A stretch of 64,000 nucleotides of DNA, taken from NCBI GenBank assembly GCA_947302125.1, contig CAMYUL010000003.1, positions 1 through 64,000 on the forward strand, written 5' to 3'. Below are positions 28,477 through 37,572 of the stretch, piece after piece. Within the stretch, counting starts at the first letter, position 1; every line of letters starts with the position of its first letter. Origin of the DNA: an uncultured Candidatus Saccharibacteria bacterium. GTDB lineage: Bacteria > Patescibacteriota > Saccharimonadia > Saccharimonadales > Saccharimonadaceae. The translations under genes were made by a program, and so were the position numbers. The notes under the pieces were generated by a model. The model saw nothing but the letters and a program-made list of their open reading frames with translations, made no database searches and was not told the DNA's origin.

Positions 28477-30226
28477 TAAGCTTCACTGTCTCTTCCTTGT
28501 CACGAAGGCGTACAGACACGGTCTTAGCTTCCGCATCCTTCGGCCCGACAATCAGTACGCATGGGATCTTCATCTCTGTAGCGCGACGAATCTTCTTGCC
28601 TAGAGAATCCGCTGAATCATCCACCTCAAACCTGAGATCGTTTCTCTTAATTGGCTCATCTAGCGTGATCTCGGACAAAATCTTCTCAATCTCCGCAACG
28701 TAATCAGACACCTGATCGTTAACCGTCAAGATTCTTACCTGTTCTGGAGCACACCAGAATGGGAACCAGCCAGCAGTATGCTCAATAAATACACTCATAA
28801 AGCGCTCAATCGAGCCAATCAATGCGCAGTGAATCATCACTGGACGCTTCTTAGAGCCGTCCTCAGCGATGTATTCTAGACCGAACCGCTCTGGCATAGC
28901 ATAATCTAGCTGAACCGTCGCTAACTGCCATTCACGACCAAGCGCATCTACTGCCATAAAGTCCATCTTTGGACCATACATTGCAGCCTCACCTAGCCCT
29001 ACAAAGTAGTCCATCTTATACTTGTCAGCCATCTTCTGGATTGCAGTCTGAGCCTTCTCCCACATCTCTTTTGTGCCGATATAGCCGTCACCATCATCCC
29101 TGAATGACAGACGTAAGCGTAGCTTCATATCAACCTTCTGATAGAGGTCTTTTGCGCTCTCGATCAACTCACCAAAGATGTCGCCAATCTGATCCTCAGT
29201 ACAGAACACGTGAGAATCGTCCTGGGTAATTGCACGCACGCGTGACAAACCGCCTAACTCACCCTTACGCTCATCTCTATAGACCATCGTAGTTTCTAGA
29301 TATTTAACTGGCAATTCCTTATAAGAACGTGGCAATGAGGCAAAAATCTGTGCGTGGTGCGGACAGTTTACTGGCTTTAATGCTAGCTCATCACCAGATT
29401 CCGAGCTTACAAATTTCAAAAGCTCTGGAAACTTCTCGTAGTGGCCAGATGTCTTGTATAGATCAACTAACGCAATATGTGGAATACAGACCTTCTTATA
29501 CCCTCTATCTTCCCTGTAGCTCTGCGCAAAACGATTGAGCATATCACGGAGAATCGTACCTCTAGGGGTAAATAGCGGCAAACCCGAACCGACTAGTGGT
29601 GAAGAACAGTAGAGCTCTAGCTGCTGACCTAACTTTCTGTGGTCACGTGCCTTGGCCTCTTCTTGCCAATCCAAAAACTCTTTCAGCTCTTCCTCGGTGC
29701 TAAATGCTACGCCATAGATTCTCGTGAGCATTTCCCTCTTCTCATCGCCACGCCAATATGCACCAGCAACCTTAGTCAATTTAAATGCTCCAACCTCTTT
29801 AGAGGAGGATACATGTGGGCCCTTACATAAGTCCTCAAATACCACTTTGCCATCACCAGTAACCATTGCATAGAATGAAATCTTCTCGTCTGCCGGCAAA
29901 TCCTCAATTAACTCAACCTTGTACTTCTGGCCACCCTCAGACGCCCAAGCAAGTGCCTCTTTACGGATCCTCTCAGAAGTTTCCATCTTAAATCCACGCT
30001 GAATGATTCCGCGCATTTTTTTCTCAATCTTTGGCAAATCCGCCTCTGTTATACTAGCTTTTCCAAAATCAATATCGTAATAAAACCCATCGTCAATTGC
30101 CGGGCCAATGCCAAACTTGGCATCTGGATACAGCTCGGAAACTGCCGCAGCCAAAACATGAGATAGTGTATGCCGCATGCGCTCCACATTATCATTTTTA
30201 GCTTCGTCAATCTGTTTTTTTGCCAT
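28445..30226 (-). CDS. thrS: Threonyl-tRNA synthetase (no N-terminal TGS domain)
   Basis: MRHTLSHVLAAAVSELYP; GLPLFTPRGTILRDML; LKPVNCPHHAQIF. Confidence 0.96.
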   Translation of the reverse strand: MAKKQIDEAKNDNVERMRHTLSHVLAAAVSELYPDAKFGIGPAIDDGFYYDIDFGKASITEADLPKIEKKMRGIIQRGFKMETSERIRKEALAWASEGGQKYKVELIEDLPADEKISFYAMVTGDGKVVFEDLCKGPHVSSSKEVGAFKLTKVAGAYWRGDEKREMLTRIYGVAFSTEEELKEFLDWQEEAKARDHRKLGQQLELYCSSPLVGSGLPLFTPRGTILRDMLNRFAQSYREDRGYKKVCIPHIALVDLYKTSGHYEKFPELLKFVSSESGDELALKPVNCPHHAQIFASLPRSYKELPVKYLETTMVYRDERKGELGGLSRVRAITQDDSHVFCTEDQIGDIFGELIESAKDLYQKVDMKLRLRLSFRDDGDGYIGTKEMWEKAQTAIQKMADKYKMDYFVGLGEAAMYGPKMDFMAVDALGREWQLATVQLDYAMPERFGLEYIAEDGSKKRPVMIHCALIGSIERFMSVFIEHTAGWFPFWCAPEQVRILTVNDQVSDYVAEIEKILSEITLDEPIKRNDLRFEVDDSADSLGKKIRRATEMKIPCVLIVGPKDAEAKTVSVRLRDKEETVKLSELKEYLLGL

Positions 30227-30291
30227 AAAATTTAGCTCCGTATAACTATTTCTTCCATTTTAGCACATTTTGTGATAAAATAATACTGTTA

Positions 30292-30368
30292 GGGTCGCTA
30301 GCTCAGTTGGCTAGAGCGCCTCGTTTACACCGAGGAGGTCGGGGGTTCGACTCCCTCGCGACCCACCA
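30292..30368 (+). tRNA. tRNA-Val(TAC), CCA encoded
   Basis: GGGTCGCTAGCTCAGTTGGCTAGAGCGCCTCGTTTACACCGAGGAGGTCGGGGGTTCGACTCCCTCGCGACCCACCA. Confidence 0.95.
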
Positions 30369-30374
30369 GCATCA

Positions 30375-30402
30375 AGAAGCCTTTTAGAGGCTTCCTTTTT
30401 TG
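30375..30402 (+). terminator. tRNA-Val terminator
   Basis: GAAGCC-TTTTAGA-GGCTTCCTTTTTT. Confidence 0.75.
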
Positions 30403-30512
30403 TCATAATGCTATTGCATTTTTCTATGAACTATGCTATAATAGAACAATGCGATGGGTTTATGGCACCCTGGAGCCATAGCAATTTACAAACCTAGAGG
30501 GAGGGTTGAATT

Positions 30513-30893
30513 ATGTTTACTATAACTTCCTACAACTACACACCAACCAAAACTGAAATCGTCCAAGGTATCAAAGGCAACAAAGAGCCGAAGAATACCT
30601 TCAGAGGAGCAAGAGGTTCTTTCGTCATTGTTGAGCCCGCTACAGCGTTCCTGACTCTTCAGTACGACGACGATGTCAACCACCGACCAAGTCGCGAAAA
30701 ATATAATGCGATTCCGGTGTTAAAACCATTGGCATATTATGTCGACAAGAGATTAACCCAAAAGAAGGTAAACCAAATTTGTGAAAGTTTGCTTTGGCAG
30801 ACCTTCGAGGATAAGGATGAGCTGGCTAAAGAAATCGAGAGAAAATGGGACGAACTTGTTGCAAGTAAGATCAAGGAAGCTAAGGAAGCTTAA
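30513..30893 (+). CDS. Hypothetical protein
   Basis: GAGGGAGG SD; TATAAT promoter and small hairpin (TATGGC..GCCATA) in leader; terminator downstream. Confidence 0.55.
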   Translation: MFTITSYNYTPTKTEIVQGIKGNKEPKNTFRGARGSFVIVEPATAFLTLQYDDDVNHRPSREKYNAIPVLKPLAYYVDKRLTQKKVNQICESLLWQTFEDKDELAKEIERKWDELVASKIKEAKEA

Positions 30894-30910
30894 GTAAGCT
30901 ACTAAAACCC

Positions 30911-30942
30911 ACTACCGTCCGCAATTATGCGGGCGGTTTTTA
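30911..30942 (+). terminator. Rho-independent terminator
   Basis: CCGTCCGC-AATTAT-GCGGGCGGTTTTT. Confidence 0.75.
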
Positions 30943-30982
30943 CTTCCCGGACTTTTTTCAGCTTTTGTTGTATAATATGGTT

Positions 30983-31684
30983 ATGGTAAAGGCTCCAGTT
31001 AAAAAGGCTAAAACCTCAAAAAAGCCCACTCAAAAATTCGCCGAAGGCGTTTGTTTCAAAAAGCTTTTCTTCGTGTTTATTATTGGCTGCATTTTTGGCT
31101 GTATCTACGAAACCCTTCTCACTTTCTTCATGAATCTCTTTAGGGATGGCTCCATCGTTTGGGTCAGCCGCAGTGGCCTGCTCTATGGCCAGCTCAATCC
31201 AGTCTATGGCATTGGTGCGGTCGGCATGGTTTACTTTCTTACTCGCAGGAACTTCAAGTGGTGGCAGATCTTCCTCCTAGGCGGCCTCATCGGCGGCGTC
31301 TTTGAATACATTATGGGCATCTGCCAAGAATTCTTTACCGGCACCAGCTCTTGGGACTACAGTGACCAATGGCTCAATATCGGTGGCAAAACTTCCCCAT
31401 ACATCATGGCCGTCTGGGGCATTACCTGCCTCGTCCTCATGAAGGTTGTCTATCCTATTATCAGTAATCTTATTGAAAAAATCCCACCAAAAGTTGGCGA
31501 CGTCGTCTTCTGGGTGTCTCTAGTATTCATCCTTATAGACGTTTTTATTTCCTATTCTGCCGTCATCCGAATGAATCTCCGTCATCAAAACGTCCCAACT
31601 TTAACCCCCTATGGCCAGTTCCTAGACACTGTCTATACCGACGAACGCATCCATAGATCCTACACCAACATGGAAAGAATCTAA
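30983..31684 (+). CDS. Putative ABC-transporter-type membrane protein (PF06541-like)
   Basis: FIIGCIFGCIYETLLTFF...GLLYGQLNPVYGIGAVGMVYFL; TATAAT-N6-ATG favours start 30983. Confidence 0.75.
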   Translation: MVKAPVKKAKTSKKPTQKFAEGVCFKKLFFVFIIGCIFGCIYETLLTFFMNLFRDGSIVWVSRSGLLYGQLNPVYGIGAVGMVYFLTRRNFKWWQIFLLGGLIGGVFEYIMGICQEFFTGTSSWDYSDQWLNIGGKTSPYIMAVWGITCLVLMKVVYPIISNLIEKIPPKVGDVVFWVSLVFILIDVFISYSAVIRMNLRHQNVPTLTPYGQFLDTVYTDERIHRSYTNMERI

Positions 31685-31736
31685 AAAACGCTTCTTTTTC
31701 CCCGTTTTTTGTAAGTTCTTATGCTATAATTAAACC

Positions 31737-34223
31737 ATGATTGGTTTGAGGAAGCTTCCGGGAGGGAGCCATCATAAGGTATCTCTTATATCTTTGCTTC
31801 CTTTTTCTTTCAGTATTGGATTTATAGCATTGTTATGTCCATTGATTATCTCTTCTGCTATGGCTAGCAGCTCTGCCTCCGCAGAAAGTGTTGGTAGTTC
31901 TACTCTATCAGTAAGGGTAAAGGATGTTATCGCTATTCGTATCCTAGACGATACTGGGACTAGTAGCATTTCTACTCTTGGTATTGATATTGCTCCTACG
32001 CCTAATGGCTCTACGGTTACTAAGAATGCTATAGTAGACGTTGCTACTAGTAATGAGACTGGCTATACGCTATATATGGATAGTGACTATAAAGAAGATG
32101 GTACTTCTTCTTCTACTACTCCAGAAACTCAATTTAACTATACTACCGATCTTATCCATACTGATCCTACTGTAACTGTTACCATTCCTTCTTCTGTTCC
32201 ATCCTCTTCTTCCGATACTAACTTCTGGAACTACACTACTTCCTGGAACGATACCATTGGTACTGGATCAAACACTACTACCCTTACTGGTAGCACTCCT
32301 GCTACCGTTATCCCTACTCATGGCACTCCAGACACTATTAGAGATGACGTTACGGAGCCTAGTGACTCCTCTATGACTACTATTGGTATTAATGTTAATG
32401 TGGATAATGATATTCCATCGGGCACCTATAAAAACAAGTTAGTCTTTACAGCTGTAGCTAATGAGCTTCCACCAGCTCTTCCAGACTTCTGGACCATCGC
32501 CACTATGCAAGAAATGACTCCAGAAGTCTGTGCTTCAGTCTACACTCCAAACAATACTGTCTCCATGACTGACGAATACATCATCGACAAATCTAGAGCT
32601 CTAGCTGGAGATTACACCGTAACTAGCGACAACTCCTCCCCACTCGTTCCAGAAGTCACCTTACTAGACGACCGTGACGCTGACGGTACTGGTACCAAGA
32701 AGAGCTACAAAGTCAGAAAACTAGCAGATGGCAACTGTTGGATGGTAGATAACCTAGAATACGACCTAGTAGGTCTCTACAACAATGGTAAACGTGGCAT
32801 CGGCTCTAAGAATGACGGTTCTACCTTCGAGATGACCGACGCTAACCTCGCAACTGGTGTAGGTGGCTACTATACCACCACGACAAATCAAGCCAACTAC
32901 GTCCTTAATTCTAACACTAAGTCGCTGACTAATATCACTAAAAACAGCTACCTCGGAAATACCACTAGCCAAGCTGAGTACTACTACAACTGGACCGCAG
33001 CCACTGCTGGCCAAGGGTCCATGAGTAATACTACAGAAGGTGTTTCCATCGATGGCTCCATTTGTCCAGCTGGCTGGAGACTCCCTACTAACTATACTGA
33101 CATTACTAACCGAAACATCAGCTGGGGCGCTCTTACTGACACTTATCTAGGTATTACGGTAAGTACTGATACTGCCACCGGCTACCAAACCCTAGAGCAA
33201 TACCCAATTAACCTTTACCGCGCCGGCGCCGTATACTCTGGCAGCCAGGACTATACCACACGCGGTTACTATTGGTCTTCTACGATCAATAATGCTAACC
33301 GCGGCTATTCTATGGCCTACTTCACATCAAGTATCTGGCCTCAGAACTACAATCTTAAAAGCTTTGGTAGCCAAATACGCTGTGTAGCCCCAGCTAAGAA
33401 AACCTTCTGGACTATCAACACTATGCAAGAAATGACCCCTGATATCTGTGCCACCGCTACTCTTCCAAGCACTTCCGCCACCGTAGCCGACACCGACGGC
33501 AGCCATGATGGCGACAGCTCCTATGTCCCACAGCGCACAATCATTGATGCTCGCGATAATAACGACTACACTATCCGTAGACTCGCCGATGGCAACTGCT
33601 GGATGATCGTTAATCTCAGATTCCGCCTTACCTCCGGGCAAACCTTGACTAGCGACACGACCGACCTCAACTCTCGTAGTTCCTGGACGCCGAGCGCCAC
33701 CACTCAAAATGGCACCAACGCCGTCTGGGATTCTAATGTCACCGAACATTCATACATAGATAGTACGGTTCTAACCGACGGGGACGGCGCCTCTCAGTAT
33801 GTTGGCGCTAAGTATAACTGGTATACCGCCACAGCAATGTCCGGCAATCAATCAACTGGGAGTAGCGGCTCAGAAGTCGCTCCAGATTCTATCTGTCCTA
33901 AAGGCTGGAAACTCCCACCATCCTCATCAACTTACCCTCATTCATATTCTGGCCTCTTTAATACCTATGGCCTCAGCGGCTCAACCCTCATGACAGCCAC
34001 TGGCAAATTCCCATTCTCCTACATCTTCTCTGGCTGGTACCAGCCAGACCAAGGTAGACCAAACGGTATGACTAACAACTTTACCGAGGTTTGGTCGTCC
34101 GAGGCGCTCTCCTCTACCTACGCCTATTACTTTGGCCGCAATAACTCAGTCAACACGGCATCCCCAGCCGCCGACGATACACCTAAATCCTACGGCTTCG
34201 TAGTCCGCTGCGTCAACCGCTAG
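31737..34223 (+). CDS. Secreted surface protein with two FISUMP-like domains; paralogue of 8687-10804
   Basis: Near-identical promoter, signal peptide and first ~118 aa; DGNCWMVDNLEYDL, ICPAGWRLPTN, GSQIRCV repeats. Confidence 0.8.
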   Translation: MIGLRKLPGGSHHKVSLISLLPFSFSIGFIALLCPLIISSAMASSSASAESVGSSTLSVRVKDVIAIRILDDTGTSSISTLGIDIAPTPNGSTVTKNAIVDVATSNETGYTLYMDSDYKEDGTSSSTTPETQFNYTTDLIHTDPTVTVTIPSSVPSSSSDTNFWNYTTSWNDTIGTGSNTTTLTGSTPATVIPTHGTPDTIRDDVTEPSDSSMTTIGINVNVDNDIPSGTYKNKLVFTAVANELPPALPDFWTIATMQEMTPEVCASVYTPNNTVSMTDEYIIDKSRALAGDYTVTSDNSSPLVPEVTLLDDRDADGTGTKKSYKVRKLADGNCWMVDNLEYDLVGLYNNGKRGIGSKNDGSTFEMTDANLATGVGGYYTTTTNQANYVLNSNTKSLTNITKNSYLGNTTSQAEYYYNWTAATAGQGSMSNTTEGVSIDGSICPAGWRLPTNYTDITNRNISWGALTDTYLGITVSTDTATGYQTLEQYPINLYRAGAVYSGSQDYTTRGYYWSSTINNANRGYSMAYFTSSIWPQNYNLKSFGSQIRCVAPAKKTFWTINTMQEMTPDICATATLPSTSATVADTDGSHDGDSSYVPQRTIIDARDNNDYTIRRLADGNCWMIVNLRFRLTSGQTLTSDTTDLNSRSSWTPSATTQNGTNAVWDSNVTEHSYIDSTVLTDGDGASQYVGAKYNWYTATAMSGNQSTGSSGSEVAPDSICPKGWKLPPSSSTYPHSYSGLFNTYGLSGSTLMTATGKFPFSYIFSGWYQPDQGRPNGMTNNFTEVWSSEALSSTYAYYFGRNNSVNTASPAADDTPKSYGFVVRCVNR

Positions 34224-34239
34224 CTAAACCTAAAAATTT

Positions 34240-36753
34240 CTACAATTCGCCCCAGTTTTCACCACTGGTCACTTCTACCGCCAGCTTAATATCAAGCTCC
34301 GGCGCAATTCCCTCCATCGTCTCACGTAGGATCTTAGACACCTCACCAGCCTGCGCAGCATCACATTCTACAATCAATGAATCATGCACCTGCAAAATCA
34401 GCTCTGCCCCCTCAGGAAGTAATGCATCCACCTTAATCATCGCCCGCTTCATTAGGTCCGCTTCCGTTCCCTGAATCGGCATATTCTGCGCCGCCCGCTC
34501 TGCCGCCTGGCGCACCACAAAGTTCGCCGACTTCACATCCGGCGTTGGCCTACGACGTCCATAGTACGTCTCCACATAGCCCTCTTCACACGCCTGCTTC
34601 AAAATCTGATCTAGGTAATCACGAATCGGTTTCCTCACCGCAAAATAGTCATCAATAAATTGCTTCGCCTCATACACTGGCATGCCAGTTGCATCCGCCA
34701 AACCCTTTGCGCTCATCCCATACATCACGCCGAAATTAATCGTCTTCGCCGCACGACGCTGCTTCTTCGTCACTTGCTCAAACGGCACGTTGAACACATC
34801 CGAAGCCGTCTTTGTATGAATATCTATGCCTGAGTTAAAGTCGGCAATCAGCGCTTTGTCCCCAGATAGCACTGCCGCCAAGCGCAACTCAAACTGCGAA
34901 TAATCCGCCGACACCAGCACCTTGCCAGCATCTGCCACAAATCCCGTCCGGATTCTCCGCCCCTCTTCCGTCCGCACTGGAATATTCTGCAAATTCGGCG
35001 CCACCGACGACAATCTCCCCGTCGCCGTCACATTTTGCGTAAATGTCGTATGGATCTTATCTTCCTTATCCGTAATCTGCAAGAACGGTGCAATATAGGT
35101 CGACAGCAGCTTCGCCGCCTCGCGATATTCCATAATTTTTGCTATCACCGGATGCGCCTCGCGCAGCTTGTCTAGCTCCTTTGCACCCGTCGAGTACCCA
35201 CGCGAAGTCTTCTTGATTCCCTTCGTCGGCAGCATCAATTTCTCAAACAGCACTTCAGAAAGTTGCAATGGTGAATTTACATTAAACTGCATCCCAGCTG
35301 ATTCATAAATCTCTTGCTCAAGCCCGGACACATATTTTTCATACTCAGAAAGTAGCTCCTCAAAATACTTTCTAGAAATCTTAATGCCGTGCTTTTCCAT
35401 CTTATATAACACTGGGATTAATGGCAAATCGTAGTCAAAATAAATCTGCGACAATTTCGGAATCTTAGAAAGCTCAACTAAAGCCTCCTTCGCCTTCTGC
35501 TTATTTTCCGCTTCATCGTCAAATGCAAATTCACCTTGCCTGCTCGTCTCCTCAACGTTAGTCCTTCTCAAAGGATTGATTAAAAACTCCGCCTGATCAA
35601 TGTCAAAATATTTCGCCTCGCCACGCAAGATCTTCTTCGCCACCTCTGGATTAGCATGCATCTTCGCCTTAATATCCGGTGCAATAACATACTCATCAAG
35701 ATCAATATCTATTGCAACATTACCACCTGCACCATCATCCACACCACCATCCGCATTGTCATTCACACCACCAGCGCCACCAGTCTCACCATCTGCACCA
35801 TTCCCTTCATCCGACTCTACAATCTTAAAATCTGTCATTCTCCCGTCCGTCAGCTTCGCAATTTCCGCCTTAAATTTCCGGAGCACCGAGTTAAATTCCA
35901 AGTTAGAAAGTGCCTTCTCGATTCTTGGAACGTTTACGATCAAATCCGGCACCTCATCTAACGATACTGGCGCATCGGTCATAATTTTTCCAAGCTCATA
36001 CGACATAAATGCACTATCCTTGCCGGCAGAAAGCTTAGAAATTACACCCGGCTTTGCATCAAGCGTCCCCTTATCTAGCGCTTCATAAATCCCCTTCACG
36101 GAGCCATATTCATTTAGCAGTGCCACCGCCGTCTTCTCGCCAATACCCGGTACGCCCGGAATGTTATCCGAAGCATCGCCTTTTAGCGCCTTCAGGTCGA
36201 GGAACTGTGACTTTAATATCCCGTATTTTTCTTCCACCGCCGGCACATCCATCTCCTCAAGATCAGAAAAGCCCTTGAGCAAGCGATACATTCTCGTGTT
36301 ATCGTCCACGATTTGTAGCATATCAAGATCGGAAGACACGATCACCGTGTCCCATTCGCAAACACCATTTTCATCCAACTCTTTATCAGCCTGCAACGCC
36401 AATGTGCCGATAATATCATCCGCCTCATAGTCGTCACACTCCAAGAATCCCCAACCCAGTGCCGCAATCAGCTCGCGCAGCAGCGGAATCTGCGTAAAGA
36501 AATCCTCTGGCGGCTTCACCCGTCCAGCCTTATAGTCCGGATAAATTTCGCGACGCTTCCTAATTGAAGTCTTTGCCTTATCCCAGGCTACCACCACCTT
36601 ATCTGGCTGCAATTCCCGCACAATTTCTAACGCGATTACTGCGAAACCATACACTCCGCCCGTCGGCGTTCCATCCGACTTAGAAAGCGCTCCCATCGCA
36701 TAATAACCTCGATAGAAAACACTTTTTCCATCGATGATTACTAGCTTCTTCAT
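34240..36753 (-). CDS. polA: DNA polymerase I
   Basis: N-terminal 5' nuclease (LDLKALKGDASDNIPGVPGIGEKTA) and polymerase motifs (VSADYSQFELRLAA, AKTINFGVMYGMSAKGLA, LQVHDSLIVE). Confidence 0.96.
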   Translation of the reverse strand: MKKLVIIDGKSVFYRGYYAMGALSKSDGTPTGGVYGFAVIALEIVRELQPDKVVVAWDKAKTSIRKRREIYPDYKAGRVKPPEDFFTQIPLLRELIAALGWGFLECDDYEADDIIGTLALQADKELDENGVCEWDTVIVSSDLDMLQIVDDNTRMYRLLKGFSDLEEMDVPAVEEKYGILKSQFLDLKALKGDASDNIPGVPGIGEKTAVALLNEYGSVKGIYEALDKGTLDAKPGVISKLSAGKDSAFMSYELGKIMTDAPVSLDEVPDLIVNVPRIEKALSNLEFNSVLRKFKAEIAKLTDGRMTDFKIVESDEGNGADGETGGAGGVNDNADGGVDDGAGGNVAIDIDLDEYVIAPDIKAKMHANPEVAKKILRGEAKYFDIDQAEFLINPLRRTNVEETSRQGEFAFDDEAENKQKAKEALVELSKIPKLSQIYFDYDLPLIPVLYKMEKHGIKISRKYFEELLSEYEKYVSGLEQEIYESAGMQFNVNSPLQLSEVLFEKLMLPTKGIKKTSRGYSTGAKELDKLREAHPVIAKIMEYREAAKLLSTYIAPFLQITDKEDKIHTTFTQNVTATGRLSSVAPNLQNIPVRTEEGRRIRTGFVADAGKVLVSADYSQFELRLAAVLSGDKALIADFNSGIDIHTKTASDVFNVPFEQVTKKQRRAAKTINFGVMYGMSAKGLADATGMPVYEAKQFIDDYFAVRKPIRDYLDQILKQACEEGYVETYYGRRRPTPDVKSANFVVRQAAERAAQNMPIQGTEADLMKRAMIKVDALLPEGAELILQVHDSLIVECDAAQAGEVSKILRETMEGIAPELDIKLAVEVTSGENWGEL

Positions 36754-36762
36754 ATCAAATCC

Positions 36763-37335
36763 TTAGAATTCAATTTCCTTCAAAATGTCAGCAATCTTAT
36801 TCTGCATATCAAGCACTGTGCCGTCATTTAGTACATAATAATCTGCCGCTGCAATTGGGCCGCCCTTCTCCAGGTTCTCAATTTCCGAACGATCGCGCTC
36901 CTGAATTTCTTCGGCGTTAAATGGTCTTTCTGGACGCACCGCCACGCGCTTATAACGCAATTTCTTTGGCACTACTACAGCAAGAAAAGTTAACGCACCT
37001 GGAAACTCGTGCTTCAAAGTTTTATACTCGGTCCAAGAGTACACACCATCAAGTACGATTCTCTTCTGCCCAGCAGCGATCAAGCCCTTCACTTCCTCAA
37101 TCACCTGACGCACAACCCAATCCTTACCTTCAGTCTCACGAATCATCTCTCTAAAGTCACGCTCAGAATCTGGAGTCCGCTCTACGCCGCGCTTCTCCAT
37201 CTCCTTATAAATCATCCCCCCAAAGTAAACTTTTGGATAGCCTTTTGCCGTTAGGTAATCAACTGCCACCGACTTCCCGGAACCAGACATCCCAACAACA
37301 GCAATAATTTTCACATTTTCAATCTTTTCACTCAT
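36763..37335 (-). CDS. P-loop nucleoside/nucleotide kinase-like protein (UPF0200/CoaE-like)
   Basis: IIAVVGMSGSGKSVAVDYLTAKGYPKVYFG; Asp-Gly-Val and RPERPFNAEEIQERDRSE. Confidence 0.7.
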   Translation of the reverse strand: MSEKIENVKIIAVVGMSGSGKSVAVDYLTAKGYPKVYFGGMIYKEMEKRGVERTPDSERDFREMIRETEGKDWVVRQVIEEVKGLIAAGQKRIVLDGVYSWTEYKTLKHEFPGALTFLAVVVPKKLRYKRVAVRPERPFNAEEIQERDRSEIENLEKGGPIAAADYYVLNDGTVLDMQNKIADILKEIEF

Positions 37336-37362
37336 ACGTTTATTATAACATAGTACACCGAG

Positions 37363-37542
37363 AGTTTAATAGTTTATAAAATTCGTCAGTGCATATCAAG
37401 GCTGAATTGAAGTCAAAATGACAAAGTTTAATAGTTTATGAAATTCGTCAGTGCATATCAAGGCTGAATTGAAGTCAAAATGACAATGAAATGTCATTTT
37501 GACAATTCACCTTGCACTGACAATTTTATAAACTATTAAACT
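37363..37542. repeat. Nested palindromic element, family 2 type B (copy B1) preceded by a tandem half-copy
   Basis: Half copy 37363-37424 (AGTTTAATAGTTTATAAAATTCGTCAGTGCATATCAAGGCTGAATTGAAGTCAAAATGACA) repeated in full palindrome 37424-37542. Confidence 0.9.
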
Positions 37543-37572
37543 TATTACTTACTATTTACTACTTATCACTTA

